Counted from the stretch's first letter, positions 22,204-35,475 are shown. The stretch is 64,000 nt of DNA from Helicoverpa zea (GCF_022581195.2 NC_061470.1:5146001-5210000); one strand, 5' to 3'. Notes: a model not told the origin generated them from the sequence alone. A program made the numbers and translations.

Positions 22204-25200
22204 TAAATAAAGTGATAGTTGCACTTATAACTAAGCGTATTTTTAAATTAACTTATTAAGTATGCGGCTATGTACCTACGATTATATCCTTTAATGGTTT
22301 ATACTGGAACGACGGATTTTATTAAAAGAAATGTCTTCTTTCCGAATCAAAAGGACCAAAATTAGCACAAAGCATCCCAAAACCGTTGCCACACACTATC
22401 AACATAAATATTTGACATGTTAAACTACAGAAACCTGTGGGTTCGTACGAAAATGAATTAATACATAAATAAGGTAGGTCAGACGAGGTATAAATAAATA
22501 AATACAAATGGACGCTACTGGCGCCAGCGATGGCGCGCCCGATCCTCTTGTTGCCCAATATGTGGATAATAGTGCAGTGGAGATGGTATAAGAACATATT
22601 TTTTGAACATGAGTCGCTTGCAATCTAACTCTTTTTGTCCATTTATTTATTTTTAAACATATAAATTACATTTTTAAATATTAAATATAGAAATAAAAAA
22701 TATAAAAAAATTGGTTGCCACCGCTATCGGGCACAGGGTCCAAGGTACAGGTGGTTAGGGTCCCAGAGACAGAAACCTCACAATACGCGCCGTATCAAGG
22801 AGTACTGCCTTCTGAATCAGTCCCTTGATCCAGCCGAATAACGAGAGGCTCATTAGGTGTTGGTCGAGGCATGCAATCTAACTCTTATTGTTATCTTGCG
22901 CGTATTGTGTCATGCACAGTTGTACAGCATGATTAAACAAATAAAAATTTACTCACAAAACCTCTATGATGAGTGAGTAAGGAATGAGGAGTGTGTTCCA
23001 CTAGTATTTCTTAAAAATAAATTACAAGTGGAGACGGGAATTAGAATAGGTTGAAGATTCAACGTTAATTGGGTGGTCTTTGGTAAAATTGAACTTCAAA
23101 AAGTGCTTATATTCTGCCTTTTTGAATAAATATGTTTTTTTTTATTAAGGTAATCTTTATGAAAACAAAAAAACATCTGTTTAGATTTATGTCTTCAATA
23201 AATCAAACAAAAAAGAAGTCCATACTGAAGCCAAATAAGCCCAATGAATCTATCGAAGATTGCAGTCTTAATTTTTATACATTGATATACTTCGATACTT
23301 AACATTTAAAGAGCCTCTCAAAAATTTAAACACTGCTCCACTCAATTGTTCCCACATAGGCTTATCCGATTTATAAACGCAATATTGTATTTGTATAAAC
23401 AATACCCTTATTATAGGTGATTCCGTCGGTTGTGTTATGTTTTTATTTTGCCGCTCCGAACACGAGACAAAACGTGGCGCGTTTTGTTATCAATATTTTA
23501 TGGTACAAATGTTGCCGATGCTGCGTTTTGAGGGTCAATTTTGATATTGACAATTCTGATACTCTAAGGGGACGTGGAGGTATAATAATGTGTTCAGGGC
23601 ATAGGTTTAAGTAACCTACATAAGTAGATATCTTAGGAAATAACCAGATTAAAATGTGTCCCGTCGAATCAAGAATGGAAACCATCATAGTCACCTTTTC
23701 GAATTGTTTCCTACTGAGACAACTATAAAACGAACTAGGAAGAAATACATTAAGAATCCATACCGAACTGCCTGATGGTTCATATTGCAAAATTAAAAAG
23801 AACTATCAGGGCTTAGTAAAACATACCGAGTTCATATCACCCACCCAATTACCAATGAGTGCGCTTATAACTCTTGTAACAAACCAGTTCTTCAGAACAT
23901 GACTGCGCCAATGACGTCACCATCAACCAAACCCACATACAGCAGACAAACATAAAAATCATGCTCTCCACATAAATCCAGAACACCCATGGCTTAATAC
24001 AGGGTGGTCACTAACCAGTAACCACGTACATACATCAACCAACGGTTAAAATAACAACATACAATGATTAACACAATCATTGATCATCAAAAACGCACGC
24101 GCCGATCGTTTGATCGGCCGCCCGTCGCTGATTGGTTCACTATTAACGGCAATCGATTCGCATTGGTCCGTTCAAATTTGGAATGATCGCTGTGACTAAT
24201 TGAGAAAATTCGTACGCTAGTGTAGTGTAATCGATTGGGTGTGTTCACTACTTTGTTTAATATGGTTTTAGCTTAAGCTTTCCCGCACACTGAAGACTAA
24301 AGAGCCTATAGTTGGCCACATCGAAGGATTTTTTTTGGGAATGATGTGAATACAATCAAGGTTTTTAGTCAGTTTGATATCGAATAAATACCTGATCGTT
24401 TTTATGTGCTAACTCATTTTCAGCTTCATATTGATTTATGAGCCCAAACAAACTATCAGCTGTATCTATCAAGTGACTTACATTTTTACTCATGGCTTGT
24501 CACCCTCTCCTGTCATTTCTAATTTAGCTAATCTTAAGTCCTACCTTCCGTGATGTTAAACCTAAGTAGTCACAAGATTACCAAACAAGAGGTTATTGAA
24601 CGTGCTAGGCTAGCTTGAGGCTATTGAGCTATCAAACAATAAAATTAATCTTTCAAATCCCTCTAAGGCCCGCAAAGATTAACACGTGCCAACTTAGAAG
24701 GCATAACAAGTTCAGAAATAAATATTAAGAAAGAACAGATCTTACAAGGTTCCTTAGTGCTTCTATTTCGATATATACCTTAAGGGTCCAATTTAATAAT
24801 TTAGGAACAGACTTGATATTACACCAACTTTAAGAAATAAATACGCTTTACATTTCAAACACACAAAGATAAAATAACTATAAGTTGAAAAAAGAAAATT
24901 AATGATACCAGCCTTAATTAGGAACTTTTTCATAAAAGGTCAAACGTATAATTTGGGCCAACTACGTCTTCCAACTGGCCACCTCGTCATTTCGACATTA
25001 ATAATAGAAAAGCATATCGTTCTTAAAAATACACTTAGTTCAACCCTTCATATATAATTCCACAATCCCTAGGGTGCGAATGTCACGCCTCCGTCCCGCA
25101 CTTATAACAACTAAACTAACAATCAAAATACCTAGATACCAAAAACTACTCTAAAATCATGTACTCAAAGACTAATTTTGATTGCCAGGAATCTACCGCA

Positions 25201-26999
25201 GAACGGGGTAATATCGCACACTAGTTTGAAGAATAAGACTTCAGGTGCCTGTACCAAATTCAAAATGCGATCACATGCTCTCTATTTCTTCCTTAATAAA
25301 GTTCAAAATAGCTTGGGTCATGTTGAAGTAAGTTTGTCCGAGGTTAGGTGACAATCGCGCCGCCATGTTGGTTTAGTGGGGAAGTGGGGGAATATGGGGT
25401 GACTAATAAGGGGTTTATGGCACTTTAATTGGGTCCACGATGGAAATTGATACGATAAATACAGGGAAATCGATGGCCTGTGTTTTATTCAAATAACGAG
25501 CTCTTTTGGTTCTTATTCAGTGGGGTGTGGTTAAGAGGTTTCAATGACGAATGTTTTGATAGAAAATTCTAGAACTAACGGTAAGGCGACAAGCTTATAA
25601 ATATAGGCAGAAAATGTTAGTGTCCCATTCACATAATGTGAGTCGTGCATAGATGACAATTATCAACAATATAAAAAATATATAACTCAAACATAAAACA
25701 TGAACAATCGAAAATCCAATACAAACTCAACCTTTTCCTAATTCAAACTTTCAAACCAACTTCGATCCAACAATAGCCAACTATAATCCTTTAAAAGTCC
25801 AGAGACAATTTCTAACAAAAGAGCAAAGTAGCCATCTACAAAAATAACTAGAGCGTGTTCAAAAATATGGCCGAAAGACGGACAAAGAATTTCATATTGT
25901 AGGCTCGAGAAGCTCGAGAATTTCAAGTGCTAATTTTGAGCTCTCCGACTGAAGTTGGGTTTGCACTTAAGAGCAATTTGGGGGTTGAGAGCTATATTGG
26001 GCTATAAGGGCCTATATTGGGCTATATTAGGGAGCACCTTGTGTGAGACGTCTCCATGACACCTTTGGATGTCCGGTTCGTGGCGTTACTATTGGTCTCT
26101 TCGAGATTTTAAAGATTCTAGACCGAATTTTCGAAACAGTAGATGTAAGTAGGTCCGTTTGACTATATCGTACCTACTTAGTAGGTACAACGACTTTGAA
26201 TAAATACAGAAAATTAACTGTCATAAAAGATGTTTAAAATGGCTACTTTATTTGCTAAGTTCACAGTAATTAGTTCAATACTAAAAAAACTAGCTGGTTA
26301 ATGCGGTTTCACCTGCGACTCGATGGACCTAAATAAATAGGTACATACAGCATAAAATATGACGTTAATAACAACGGGCTATTCGTCCAAAAATCGGTTA
26401 AGCACAATCGAGTTACCTACTGCAAAAGATTTCTCCTTAGAGCCTCATAACCTGTTTAACTTTACCACTTGATAATATTAGTAAGTATAGATAAGCTATA
26501 TTATTCCCTTGATTTTATCAGTTAGAATCTATCTCCATTCAAAGTTTGATATTTTCAATTTGCTTAGATCTAGCATGGTGATTTACGCTCATTCCTTTTA
26601 TGTATGAAAAGAGATCTGTGGTCTGCAATATGACAGTAAAAAGACTGAAATTGATAAGTTTCATTGCGTATTTGACTGACAGCTTATCATCAAGTCTTAA
26701 AAAAGCCCAACTATCTTGCAATTAATACCCGCTACATCTTTAGTGTGAATATCCCATCTCGATTTAATTTCTGTCGGCAAACTATAAAGGACAGCCACTT
26801 ACGCAGTATGTACGTATTAAAGTTATTTTATTGCAGCATCAAGGAGGCTTACGTTTTTAATGTTTCCTTTATATACACAAGATGTCATTAAAAACATATA
26901 CTATGGACTCTATTAATTTGTTTCTGAGTTTATAAATCTACAAGGTTTTTTAAGGATACAAAATGGAGTACGCTTCGCTAACCCCTCTCTAGGTTTTAA
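22204..26999. other. Mostly unique AT-rich DNA, no gene
   Basis: It contains a CRE (23,912), the motif-dense patch at 24,055-24,240, and GCCGCCAT at 25,359 beside TGTTGGTTTAGTGGGG. At 25,985-26,030 GGGCTATA recurs three times (CTATATTGGGCTATAAGG and neighbours). ORFs of 60-115 codons on minus show no domains. Confidence 0.5.
24055..24240. promoter_or_regulatory. Motif-dense patch (CCAAT and ATCGATT boxes)
   Basis: It contains CCGATCGTTTGATCGG (a small palindrome at about 24,102), three ATTGG/CCAAT boxes (GATTGGTTC, CATTGGTCC, GATTGGG) and two AATCGATT words within 180 bp. A CRE TGACGTCA lies 140 bp upstream at 23,912. A regulatory role is inference. Confidence 0.3.
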
Positions 27000-27039
27000 G
27001 AGATCTAAAAGAATGCGCCGATTTGGATAGAGAAACTGC

Positions 27040-27185
27040 TACAACACCAGCTTTCATTTAAAAAAACTACATCCAAATCGGTTCATCAGTTTAAGAGCCA
27101 CAAAAGCCACAGAAACACAGTCACTGCAAGTTGTCAAACTTACCACCTGCCTTTTTACGTCGGGGTCTACGAATAATATATCCTT
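27040..27185 (+). repeat. Degenerate RTE-type tail
   Basis: ACATCCAAATCGGTTCATCA followed by AGAGCCACAAAAGCCACAG and a GTCAAACTTACCACCTGCC stretch parallels the 29.4-kb tail but is more diverged. Confidence 0.45.
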
Positions 27186-29334
27186 CTATCTGTCTATTAT
27201 ATACTTAAGGTTGAAATCAATACAATATACATACAGTCTGTGGTCCCTTAGAAACTGTGAAAAAAGTCATGAATTTAGAATAACACCTATCTCACTTTCC
27301 ACCCCCACAATCGAGTTACCAATAGTAAAACCTCTAGCAACGGTCAGTAGGGAGGCAGGGGAGGCAACTGCTCCGGACACTCAAGGGGTTCTAACATTGG
27401 CTTTTGACAGTCCGCATTGCTAAGGAGCAGCCCGGGAATGTTCCCGTTACATTACCGGGATTGTACGTCAATAGCTATACGATGGGTATTGAGATTGGAG
27501 TTGTACTTGTACCTCCTTTGTGGGTAACGGTTTAGGTTATTAATTGTGTTTGTTTGTATCTGTGGTACGGCGGGAAATTGTGTGCTAGAGATTCGGTTTT
27601 TGATTTTTACTGGCAGGTAGGTGTTAGGGTTACCAAATCGCGTAGGTGTAATTTTTAATAGATTAATATGATTTTCAATATTTGAATAGTTACCAAAATC
27701 CTTACTAATCTTACTTTTAGAGGTATTATAAACGTGAAAATGATACATGCATGTGTAAGTATGTGTCGCCGGAACATAAAGGTCAAACCAGACATCACGG
27801 AAGATGTTGAAAATCCTTATTTAGGTACGACGTGTTCTTGCTAAAAAAATTTAGTTAAATATGTGTTTTTAAGCAATTAAATCCACTTAGTCAAATTTAG
27901 AAAATTATCCATGTGAGAGAGAATCCATGGAGAAGAAGTTTGCTCATGACGCAAATGCTACCTCACGAAACAACGAGTTATTTACTTTAAAGTATGAAAT
28001 TATGGAAATGAACTAGAAACTTTCAATTCATCTAGTTTAGTTAAACAAATTCATCAATAAAGCCATTATCCAACCAATACACTTCATGTCAGAATTCTCA
28101 ATCCACATTCTTCTACAAACTTCGATGCAAACGTGTATGTTTTCTCACGCCGTTCCAAGTCAACTGGGTGGCAGTTAAACACACGTTAGGCCGGCAAGTG
28201 TAATGATACGGTGGACAGTTGATTCTTATAAACACTGCGGGAACTGTCAGCTGTGGTCCTTCACAGTTTTTCATGGGTATATTGATTTTTGTTTTTTTTT
28301 TTCTTTCGGTTTGTTGTTTGTGGTAATTTTCAGAGGTATAAAACTAGCTAGTTAGTAAAGCCTCTTTGGTTCAGTGGTAGCTAAATGAACTCGTTTTTAG
28401 TTAGGACTCTGAGTTTCTGAAACACAAATAGTTTGTGAAAGGCCTACGTGAGTAAATGGATAAGGAAAATTCTAACAATATGGGGCTTGTCAACTTGGTA
28501 TACTTATCGCTGAAGTGATTATTTTTATGATCAGTTTTGGTTTTCTAAATGAAATTTTCTGATTTTAAAACCTTCAAAATGCTTGTGTATAGTTGTTATG
28601 CTTACTTATTTGCTCAAATTAAGTAAATGGCAAAATGATATAATTTAATATGGAGACTTGGCACGTAAAGTAGATAAGTATCTTTACGCCATACGGAATA
28701 TAGGCACCCATACTCATAACTATTGATTAATTTATCTATATAATTTTCTGTTTTTTACACGATAGCAAATAATAGAATATACATAATGGTATTCGCATCT
28801 GTAAGAAACTTTGTTAGATATAATTAATTGTGATAAAAAATACTAACTTATTGCTGTATATATACTGTACTTTTCGAAGATAAAGGTTAATTAGCGTAAT
28901 GAGGTGTTAATACCTTTTTAGTAATTAATTGAGTAATTTAACATGTAATAGTTACCTTTTTAGTAATATTAATTAAGGGATTATCATGAAATTTATTAAA
29001 ATAATTAGGTGCTCGAGCAGTTTTTCCGCGTGTTTTTGTTGGTTATATGTAAAATGCTTAATTAAGTTCAGGTAGTAAGTATATACTGTAGCCTCATTAG
29101 TTAAGTAGGAACTTTGTATTATTCAGTCAACTTTCCTGTCTATTAAACTGACTTGTTGGGCTGACTACTAGGCCTGACGCATAGCGCTGCATGCCTTTTA
29201 TGTTAGTATAGTTAAAAATAACTTACACAAGTTCGTACTTCTTATATGTGTAAATAATGATAATATAAAACTATAATTACCAATCAAATGCATGAATGAT
29301 ATGAAACTTTTTAACAAGGTAAAACCCATTTCAA
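27186..29334. other. Unique DNA, one doubtful coding stretch
   Basis: At 27,211-27,423 a 70-codon plus-strand frame ends PLATVSREAGEATAPDTQG and LAFDSPHC. It is GC-richer than its surroundings and just upstream of a CCCGGGAATGTTCCCG palindrome-like word, but no splice site or family is evident. The remainder is AT-rich with TAATTA words at 28,860-28,985. Confidence 0.4.
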
Positions 29335-29487
29335 TGATACCTTAAACTTTTATGTCTGAAAAACGATGCTGAAAACCGCATCCAAATCGTGATCCAAGAT
29401 TAATGAGCGAGATAATCGTGCAAAAAGATACATACTTACAAAAGGGTCAAACTGAGAACCTCTTCATTTGAAAGTCGGTTAAAAATA
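29335..29487 (+). mobile_element. RTE-type 3'-end remnant
   Basis: ACCGCATCCAAATCGTGATC, GAGCGAGATAATCGTGC, ACATAC repeats, GGGTCAAACTGAGAACCTC and GAAAGTCGGTTAAAAA make up a very common lepidopteran LINE tail. A weaker relative sits at 27,045-27,185 (CCAAATCGGTTCATCAGTTT). Confidence 0.65.
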
Positions 29488-30944
29488 CCAACATCCAAAT
29501 AGCGAACCTCCTTCCTTTACAACGCTGCAAATTCAAAAAAGGAACACCCATTCCAAATTCAATTCACAAACCGGCCAGTACCAGTTTATGATGAGGATGC
29601 CTTTAAATACATGGGTGGTCCGCTAAATAGGAAGCGATGGGGTCAATTACTAGTTGACAGGGACAATTAACGGACAAACAGTCGCAACTGTGTGAATAGA
29701 ATGCGCGTGCGTTCGAAATTTAAATATGGAATCCAAGATGGCATTTTATAGATGGCGTCGTGGGATAGATGGAGCTTGGGTGGTTTCTTAGTCTTTCTGA
29801 ACCTGTAGAAACTTAAAATTTCGAAATACCGTGTGGTGTTATATTTCAGTTAAAATTGTCGGCGTAGGTGGTGCAAAAAGTTACACAATCTTTCCTAAAG
29901 ATAAATAGATTCGTTCTTATTCCGCTGTCGATTTTTTTCTTCTTATTTTGACAACGGATCATCTAGTTAATTAAAAATCGGTTCCACCAACAAAAACGAA
30001 AACAAGAAACCGTAACCAAATCAATTTAGTAACGATACCTTGTTTTAAAAGAACACCGAAACGTAGGTAGGAGCAACAAAAAAATAAATGAAGAAAACTC
30101 GATCACATTTCAATTTATTCCGCGTCTGCCCTCTTCCTCAAAATATATCTATTACAGACCTATCACTTCAAATAGGTAAGTGGCTACATGACATCGTATC
30201 ATGATACTATAGATAAAAAAAAAAAACAAAAACAAAAAAGTCTCCACCTGTGCCTCTAAAATTTGAAAAAAAAAACGAACTGTCAATTTTTTTTTCACAA
30301 AAGAGTTTAAATGTCAAAAAAGTTTGGTCACTTTTTTCGTCCTACCAAAAGTCAGTGAGCGTGAATGTAATAGTAGTTGAACATAAAGGATCTATGTTCT
30401 TTACAGTTGACTTGTTAATCGGATAATCTACAAGATGGCGGGACCTGATTTATAAGAGATGCGTAGGCGCCGCCGACGTTTTCCAGTCGCCGCGCGCCTT
30501 TTGGTGCTCAAAGTTTTTGAGCAAAGGGTTAGGAATAAACATGCAGGAGTCGTGTATGACATAATCTTTTTTTTTAAAGATTATGTGTTGGAAGTAAGTC
30601 TACCTATGTCTGAAAATATTGAAAAAGTAGATTAGGTATCTGCATTATTTCGCTAAATTTCAACAGGCATGAAGAGGCTTTAAGCTGTCTCAATTGCCTG
30701 ACTACTTTTAAATAAAATATACGCAGATACTCCTTCCCGTGATGATTGCAAATTAACTTCTCTAATCTAAAATCAATGAACAAAACACTTAAGAATCAAA
30801 AATTCATATGAAAAAAAGCTTGGTCAACCATTGCAGCATAAACAGGCGCCCGCCGATCAAAAAAAAAAAATTATAAATACGACTTTTTACGTTCTTAATC
30901 AAAACCCAATTACAAGAGCCGTAATTAAACTAATTGGCTTTTAG
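29488..30944. other. Unique DNA with a promoter-like patch
   Basis: AAGATGGCATTTT (29,738) and GATGGCGTC (29,755), poly-A rich DNA at 30,210-30,300, then AAGATGGCGGGA at 30,433 followed by GGCGCCGCCGACG and CGCCGCGCGCC (30,460-30,500). The last may be a promoter some 450 bp before the candidate exon at 30,945. Confidence 0.4.
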
Positions 30945-31178
30945 GAAGGATTTGATTCAGATGCATCTAATAAAAATCCCTTTTTTGGTAGGCAAATAAA
31001 CTTGAGTACGTTTGGTTATAAATCTTTTGATGTTAATGGAACAATTGATGAAGAAAATAAAGATACTTGTGAAGCCTTAAATAATGATTTTCCTCATTGT
31101 CGAAAGGATGATATACTTAGTTTTCGCAAAACTCAATCCAAAGAAAGTAAGGACAAAGAATGGCGAAATCCACGCTAA
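30945..31178 (+). CDS. Candidate terminal exon or orphan coding fragment (77 codons)
   Basis: An open frame with no ATG start begins directly after an acceptor-like TTGGCTTTTAG with a branch-like ACTAAT just upstream, and ends in TAA at 31,176. The peptide is hydrophilic (starts EGFDSDASNKNPFF, ends KESKDKEWRNPR). Its codons favour a purine in position 1 and T/A in position 3, as real coding DNA does. AATAAA follows at about 31,361. I do not recognise the protein. It could be the last exon of a host gene whose other exons lie upstream, or a piece of the degraded element covering 31.4-32.8 kb. An open frame this long can arise by chance here. Confidence 0.33.
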   Translation, partial: EGFDSDASNKNPFFGRQINLSTFGYKSFDVNGTIDEENKDTCEALNNDFPHCRKDDILSFRKTQSKESKDKEWRNPR

Positions 31179-31379
31179 TTGTGCATGTATACATAATCAT
31201 TTCTTATTCATAATCTTATTAAATAATTATTCATAAACATATGTAGATTCGAAATAAGTAATGATTGCGGAAGTAGAAGAAGAAACAAATAATATGTTGA
31301 TAAAAAGTATCATAATTATCTTTATTTTATAAAAGTCTTAAATTCGATGATAACCAAAGCAATAAAGTTTGAGGTGCGC

Positions 31380-32060
31380 GCGCGCCTAAACGAGATCAAA
31401 GCATCGAGATAGTCGCGACATCGATTCCACTCGATTTAGAACTCGAAATAAAACCAAAAACAACGTTCAAAATTCCAACAGATCCGCCTATTAATGTTGG
31501 ACAAATTCATTAGAAAATGTTTCCCAAAGCGAATTTGTCAACGGAATCCTCAAATGCCTTCGAAAGAGTTAATTGAGCAAATCATGTATACAACCTCTTT
31601 TTGAATCCTGTTTTCCGAAATTTCTTTTTTTGTTGATACATCAATTGTTAATTACAAGACCTACCAAAAAGTTAGCCATTTAGGATTTGATTACGACACG
31701 GAACATTAAAACCGTACAGGTGATGCTAAAATTGAGAATAAGCAAAAAACAATGGTAAACCAATAAGGAAACATCGTGGTACAGAAAAAAATGAAAAACA
31801 ACATAGTTACTAAACAGCTTATAACTCGTCACGAGGCCTACCTTTCTTCACTCGGTGTAATCACGAGAAAGAGGCAGAGGAACTTATGGAACTAGTTAAA
31901 GCGAGACGGCCAACTGTGAGTCCGTCAGAGGTTAAGCAGACGAAGACAGCCTTATTGCTAAGCTCGTTTGAGTGAAGGGACCAGACTACGTTCTGGGTGG
32001 TCACCACCCACAGTTGGTCCATGACCATAAAAATGGGTATAAAATTGAAACATCAATATA
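31380..32060 (+). pseudogene. Broken open frames, possibly a degraded retroelement
   Basis: Three short frames look coding: one ending EIKPKTTFKIPTDPP (to 31,514), a second in another frame with MLDKFIRKCFPKR (31,497-31,607), and a third with RGLPFFTRCNHEKEAEEL and KARRPTVSPSEVKQ (31,825-31,975). Stops and frameshifts separate them. The last resembles text I associate with LINE 3' regions in moths, and a LINE 3' end follows at 32,560-32,775. Confidence 0.35.
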
Positions 32061-32559
32061 ATAAGCAATCAACCGTCTGCCCAGACCTAATTATACAGGG
32101 CGAGTGTATGTTATAAATTATTTCTTGACTAAAGATACAGATTGTTCTTAAATTGAGATTGTATGATAGTGTTGGCTTTAAGTTTTAAGTTTTGTATAGC
32201 AACTTAGCTTTTTGTACGGTTGTTAATGGTTTGTTTTATTATGTGTTTATGATGTACAATATAGTTTTGATGTACTTAATTGCGTTATTAGGTTATAGTT
32301 TTACTTTATTGTATCTTAAATATTTACTTCGATTGGCAGTATCAATGAGCAATTTTTGTTCTTCAATACACTTACAGAGTTCTAGAATAATTTTAAGTCC
32401 ATTAAAGCATGTAAATTGTACACAGCTGCTAAAGATTTATTATAAGCGATTAATTTTATCATAAAAAATTCGTCGAGCTGTTTAGTGAACATGCTATATA
32501 CATCGGTGTTGCTTGTCATAACTGGATAATAAGTATGATTAAATTTTGGCTGCCCGGGG

Positions 32560-32775
32560 CACGGTGCCGTGATATTCTGTTTGTTTTAGACTTTTGCTTT
32601 TTTTAGGCCAATTTTAGATTGTTTGTGTAGTATGGATATGCCAAAGTTGATGTGGCTGCACAATTAAATCCAATAGTAAATGATTTATATTTAGTAGTAT
32701 ATGGTTTAATGATGTATTTATGTATTGTATTTTCTATGGGCCTTAGATGTCTGATTTAAATAAATAAATAAAAAG
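32560..32775 (+). mobile_element. Non-LTR element 3' end
   Basis: A stretch with TTCTATGGGCCTTAGATGTC ends in (AAAT)n at 32,757-32,773. The similar sequence at 35,330-35,475 confirms a repeat family. The region upstream (31.4-32.1 kb) has broken open frames and may be its coding part. Confidence 0.6.
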
Positions 32776-33077
32776 AAGCGGTCTCAGTTACCTATACTGA
32801 TTTAAGATATATTTTCGATTGTTTTTACCTTCACGGCTAAGAAACTACTGAGGTGATCTGAAAAATTCTTTTAGTGCGTTGGAAGGTGACATAAGTTATA
32901 TTGAGTCCGGGAAAACAGCCAGTGACTGCAATAACAGTGTGGAATATTTCTGATATCACTAATCCTTATTGCTATTACAAATGCGATAGTTAGTTTGGTT
33001 CTATGTTTGTTAGGTTTTCACGCTAAGGCTAATTCTATTAATTTAATATGAATAAATGGTACCCTGGAGTATGTGGT

Positions 33078-33323
33078 ACGTAGTATTCCCGTGCATCGGA
33101 GAGCACGTAAATGTCGGTCCTGCGCCTGATCTCTTTCCGGTCGTGTCGGATTGCCGTCCCATCGGGCTATGAGAGTTAAGGAATAGTGAGTGCACCTGTG
33201 TCTGCGCAAATGCTCGTGCACTATAATATGTCCTGCGCAGTTGGCTAATCTCCTTACATGAGAACAGCCGCCGTAGCCGATAATCGGCCAGGAGAACATC
33301 ATCATCATCATCACGTAGTATTC
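33078..33323 (+). mobile_element. 5'-truncated copy of the 58.6-kb SINE with 11-bp target duplication
   Basis: The body (33,089-33,312) starts CCGTGCATCGGAGAGCACG and ends in (ATC)n. It is flanked on both sides by ACGTAGTATTC (33,078-33,088 and 33,313-33,323). The tRNA head is gone, so truncation happened on insertion. Overlapping open frames on the minus strand are not genes. Confidence 0.92.
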
Positions 33324-35329
33324 TCAAGGTAAATAAATATAAAAATATGGCTGGTGTATCCACAACATCCTTACAAAAATAATCCACAAATTTGGCAGTC
33401 GCCATGAGCCTACATTCCCATCATTTAGAGCCACCATTGGTGATAACCATGAGGATAATTTTAGCTTATTTAAACAACACTTTTTAGCGTGGGAGTTATT
33501 TAATATGCTATTGTAACAAATGAGTGGGTTGAATACGTCATCACGGGGTTTAAGTTCTTTCTTGGCAAGGTTGACGATCCGATTTAGGTAGAGGTTTTGT
33601 TGTCAATAGGTATTGATGTTGTGACTGCCAAAACATTGCCAGATCTCCGTGCCAATGAGAGGCTTTGAGCCTTTGTTACAGTTATCTATATGTATATGTC
33701 TTAGATTGTAGCTAACTAATATTCTCACCAAATTAAGTACCTAATTTTATTTGGAATAGAATGGGGCCTTCCTATCTACTTAGACTACTAGGTGTTGCCC
33801 TTGGTTCTTCGGTCAGTCGGAAATAATTTTCGCGCCCAGATATGCAGTAGCCTAATTTTTTTTCTCAGGCTCTCTCTCTCTCTCTCTCTCTTTAAATCGG
33901 TTCAGTATTTTTTGTCTGAAAGCGCGATTTGTTCATTTGCGAAGAGTTTTTGCAAACACTAGACATTCAAGTAAGATACCACCTCGTTGACATACACATA
34001 CATAACTTATTAAAACAAAAATGAAGAGAGCAACTTATGTACCTAATAAATCGTTTTTTTTTTTCAAGAGAGTTTTTTTCGTTTTCTATTTTATTGCCTA
34101 CCAGAATCACTATTAATGTTAACAGTTAAACGTAACGACTCTCAATTTGTCACCAATACAACATCATGGGAAACACTAGGCTAGTGAATTCGCATTACAA
34201 AATGTAGTTGTAGTGATAATTACGCACCTCGGCTTATCATGATCGCAACGAGCTTGTGGGTGGCATGTGTAGGGGGACTATGGTTTGTGGGTTAAGAGAG
34301 ACTTTCCGCAGTTGAAATAGAAACGGATAAATTTTGGAATGATATAAGAGTGAGTCTGAAAAACTTTAAGAAATCTTCGATTACAAATCCAAGGTATATA
34401 TAATGATTATAGTATTTTGTATAGTGTAGAAAACAATGGCGTTGTTGTATGATAAAAAATACATCCACCTAAAGAAAACATTTGATGAAATTATTACTTA
34501 ATATGGTTATAGCACATTGAGAGGACAAATAGAACGGTATTTGGCAGAAAGAAATCCAATCATATAATGCAATTAGTACGTTATATGACATGTTTTTAGA
34601 AATCAACAAGAAACGTTAAGCGTCACTATTTTACCTAACGCATAAGATTGGTTCAATGTTTGATCATTTTGTGTAAAATATTGTATACAATACAAATAAT
34701 CCGTCCTAAGATAAGGCTACACTACAATAAAGCTATTGATTGCCATCAAATTGCTCGCTCGTGACTTAGCTTTCGAATGGCTAATGTCTCTTTTTACGTA
34801 ACTTCATAGTAATGTCCTCATAATCCGCCGAATGATGGTCACAGTAATTACCCTCAAACTACTTTTGAACATCATGTATAATTTTTTCGCTGGACTATTC
34901 TGCTTTATCGAAGTGAAGGGCACTTTATGGGTATAAAATTGGTTATTTAGTTATTTTCTTTTTAATGTGTTGGTATTTCTTTATTATTTTGTAACTGTAT
35001 TGGTATGGATTGCAGACACGAATTTTGATTCATTTCCAGTATATTTGCTTTAATTTGTTTCCATCAATATAGGAAAAAATAGAGCTCAAATATAGGTATT
35101 CTTTATTGTAATAATCACTATGCAGGTAATGGACTTACTTAGAAATTATGATTCAGAGACCATGTCATTTATTATACACCTACATAAAATTACACCCTTG
35201 CAATAATAGGTCCTCATTATTATAGGTCTGTTTTAGTGAATATCGAAAAAAGGGTGCAACAATGTTTCTCTTTCAGCAAAAATCCCTAGACTTAATAACT
35301 GCCGTTCGCAATATTCTATCTGCTGACCA
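33324..35329. other. Unique AT-rich DNA, no gene
   Basis: Apart from the (TC)n run and a T-rich stretch near 34,050-34,080, nothing recognisable. Confidence 0.5.
33866..33892. repeat. (TC)n microsatellite
   Basis: An uninterrupted CT/TC run follows CAGGC. On the minus strand it is a GAGA repeat, the sequence bound by GAGA-factor-type proteins. Confidence 0.9.
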
Positions 35330-35475
35330 GCTTACTATAGTAATGTATATATTGATATGGACAATTATATTATTTGTTGTTTGTTGTATTAGTTTATAAG
35401 TATTGTTATGTAAGATAATGTGTATTTGTATTTTTATGGGCCCTAGTTGCCTAACATAAAGGAAAAAAAATATAA
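35330..35475 (+). mobile_element. Non-LTR element 3' end, second copy
   Basis: GTATTTTTATGGGCCCTAG and TGCCTAACATAAAGG followed by an A-rich tail parallel the 32.7-kb end. Confidence 0.55.
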
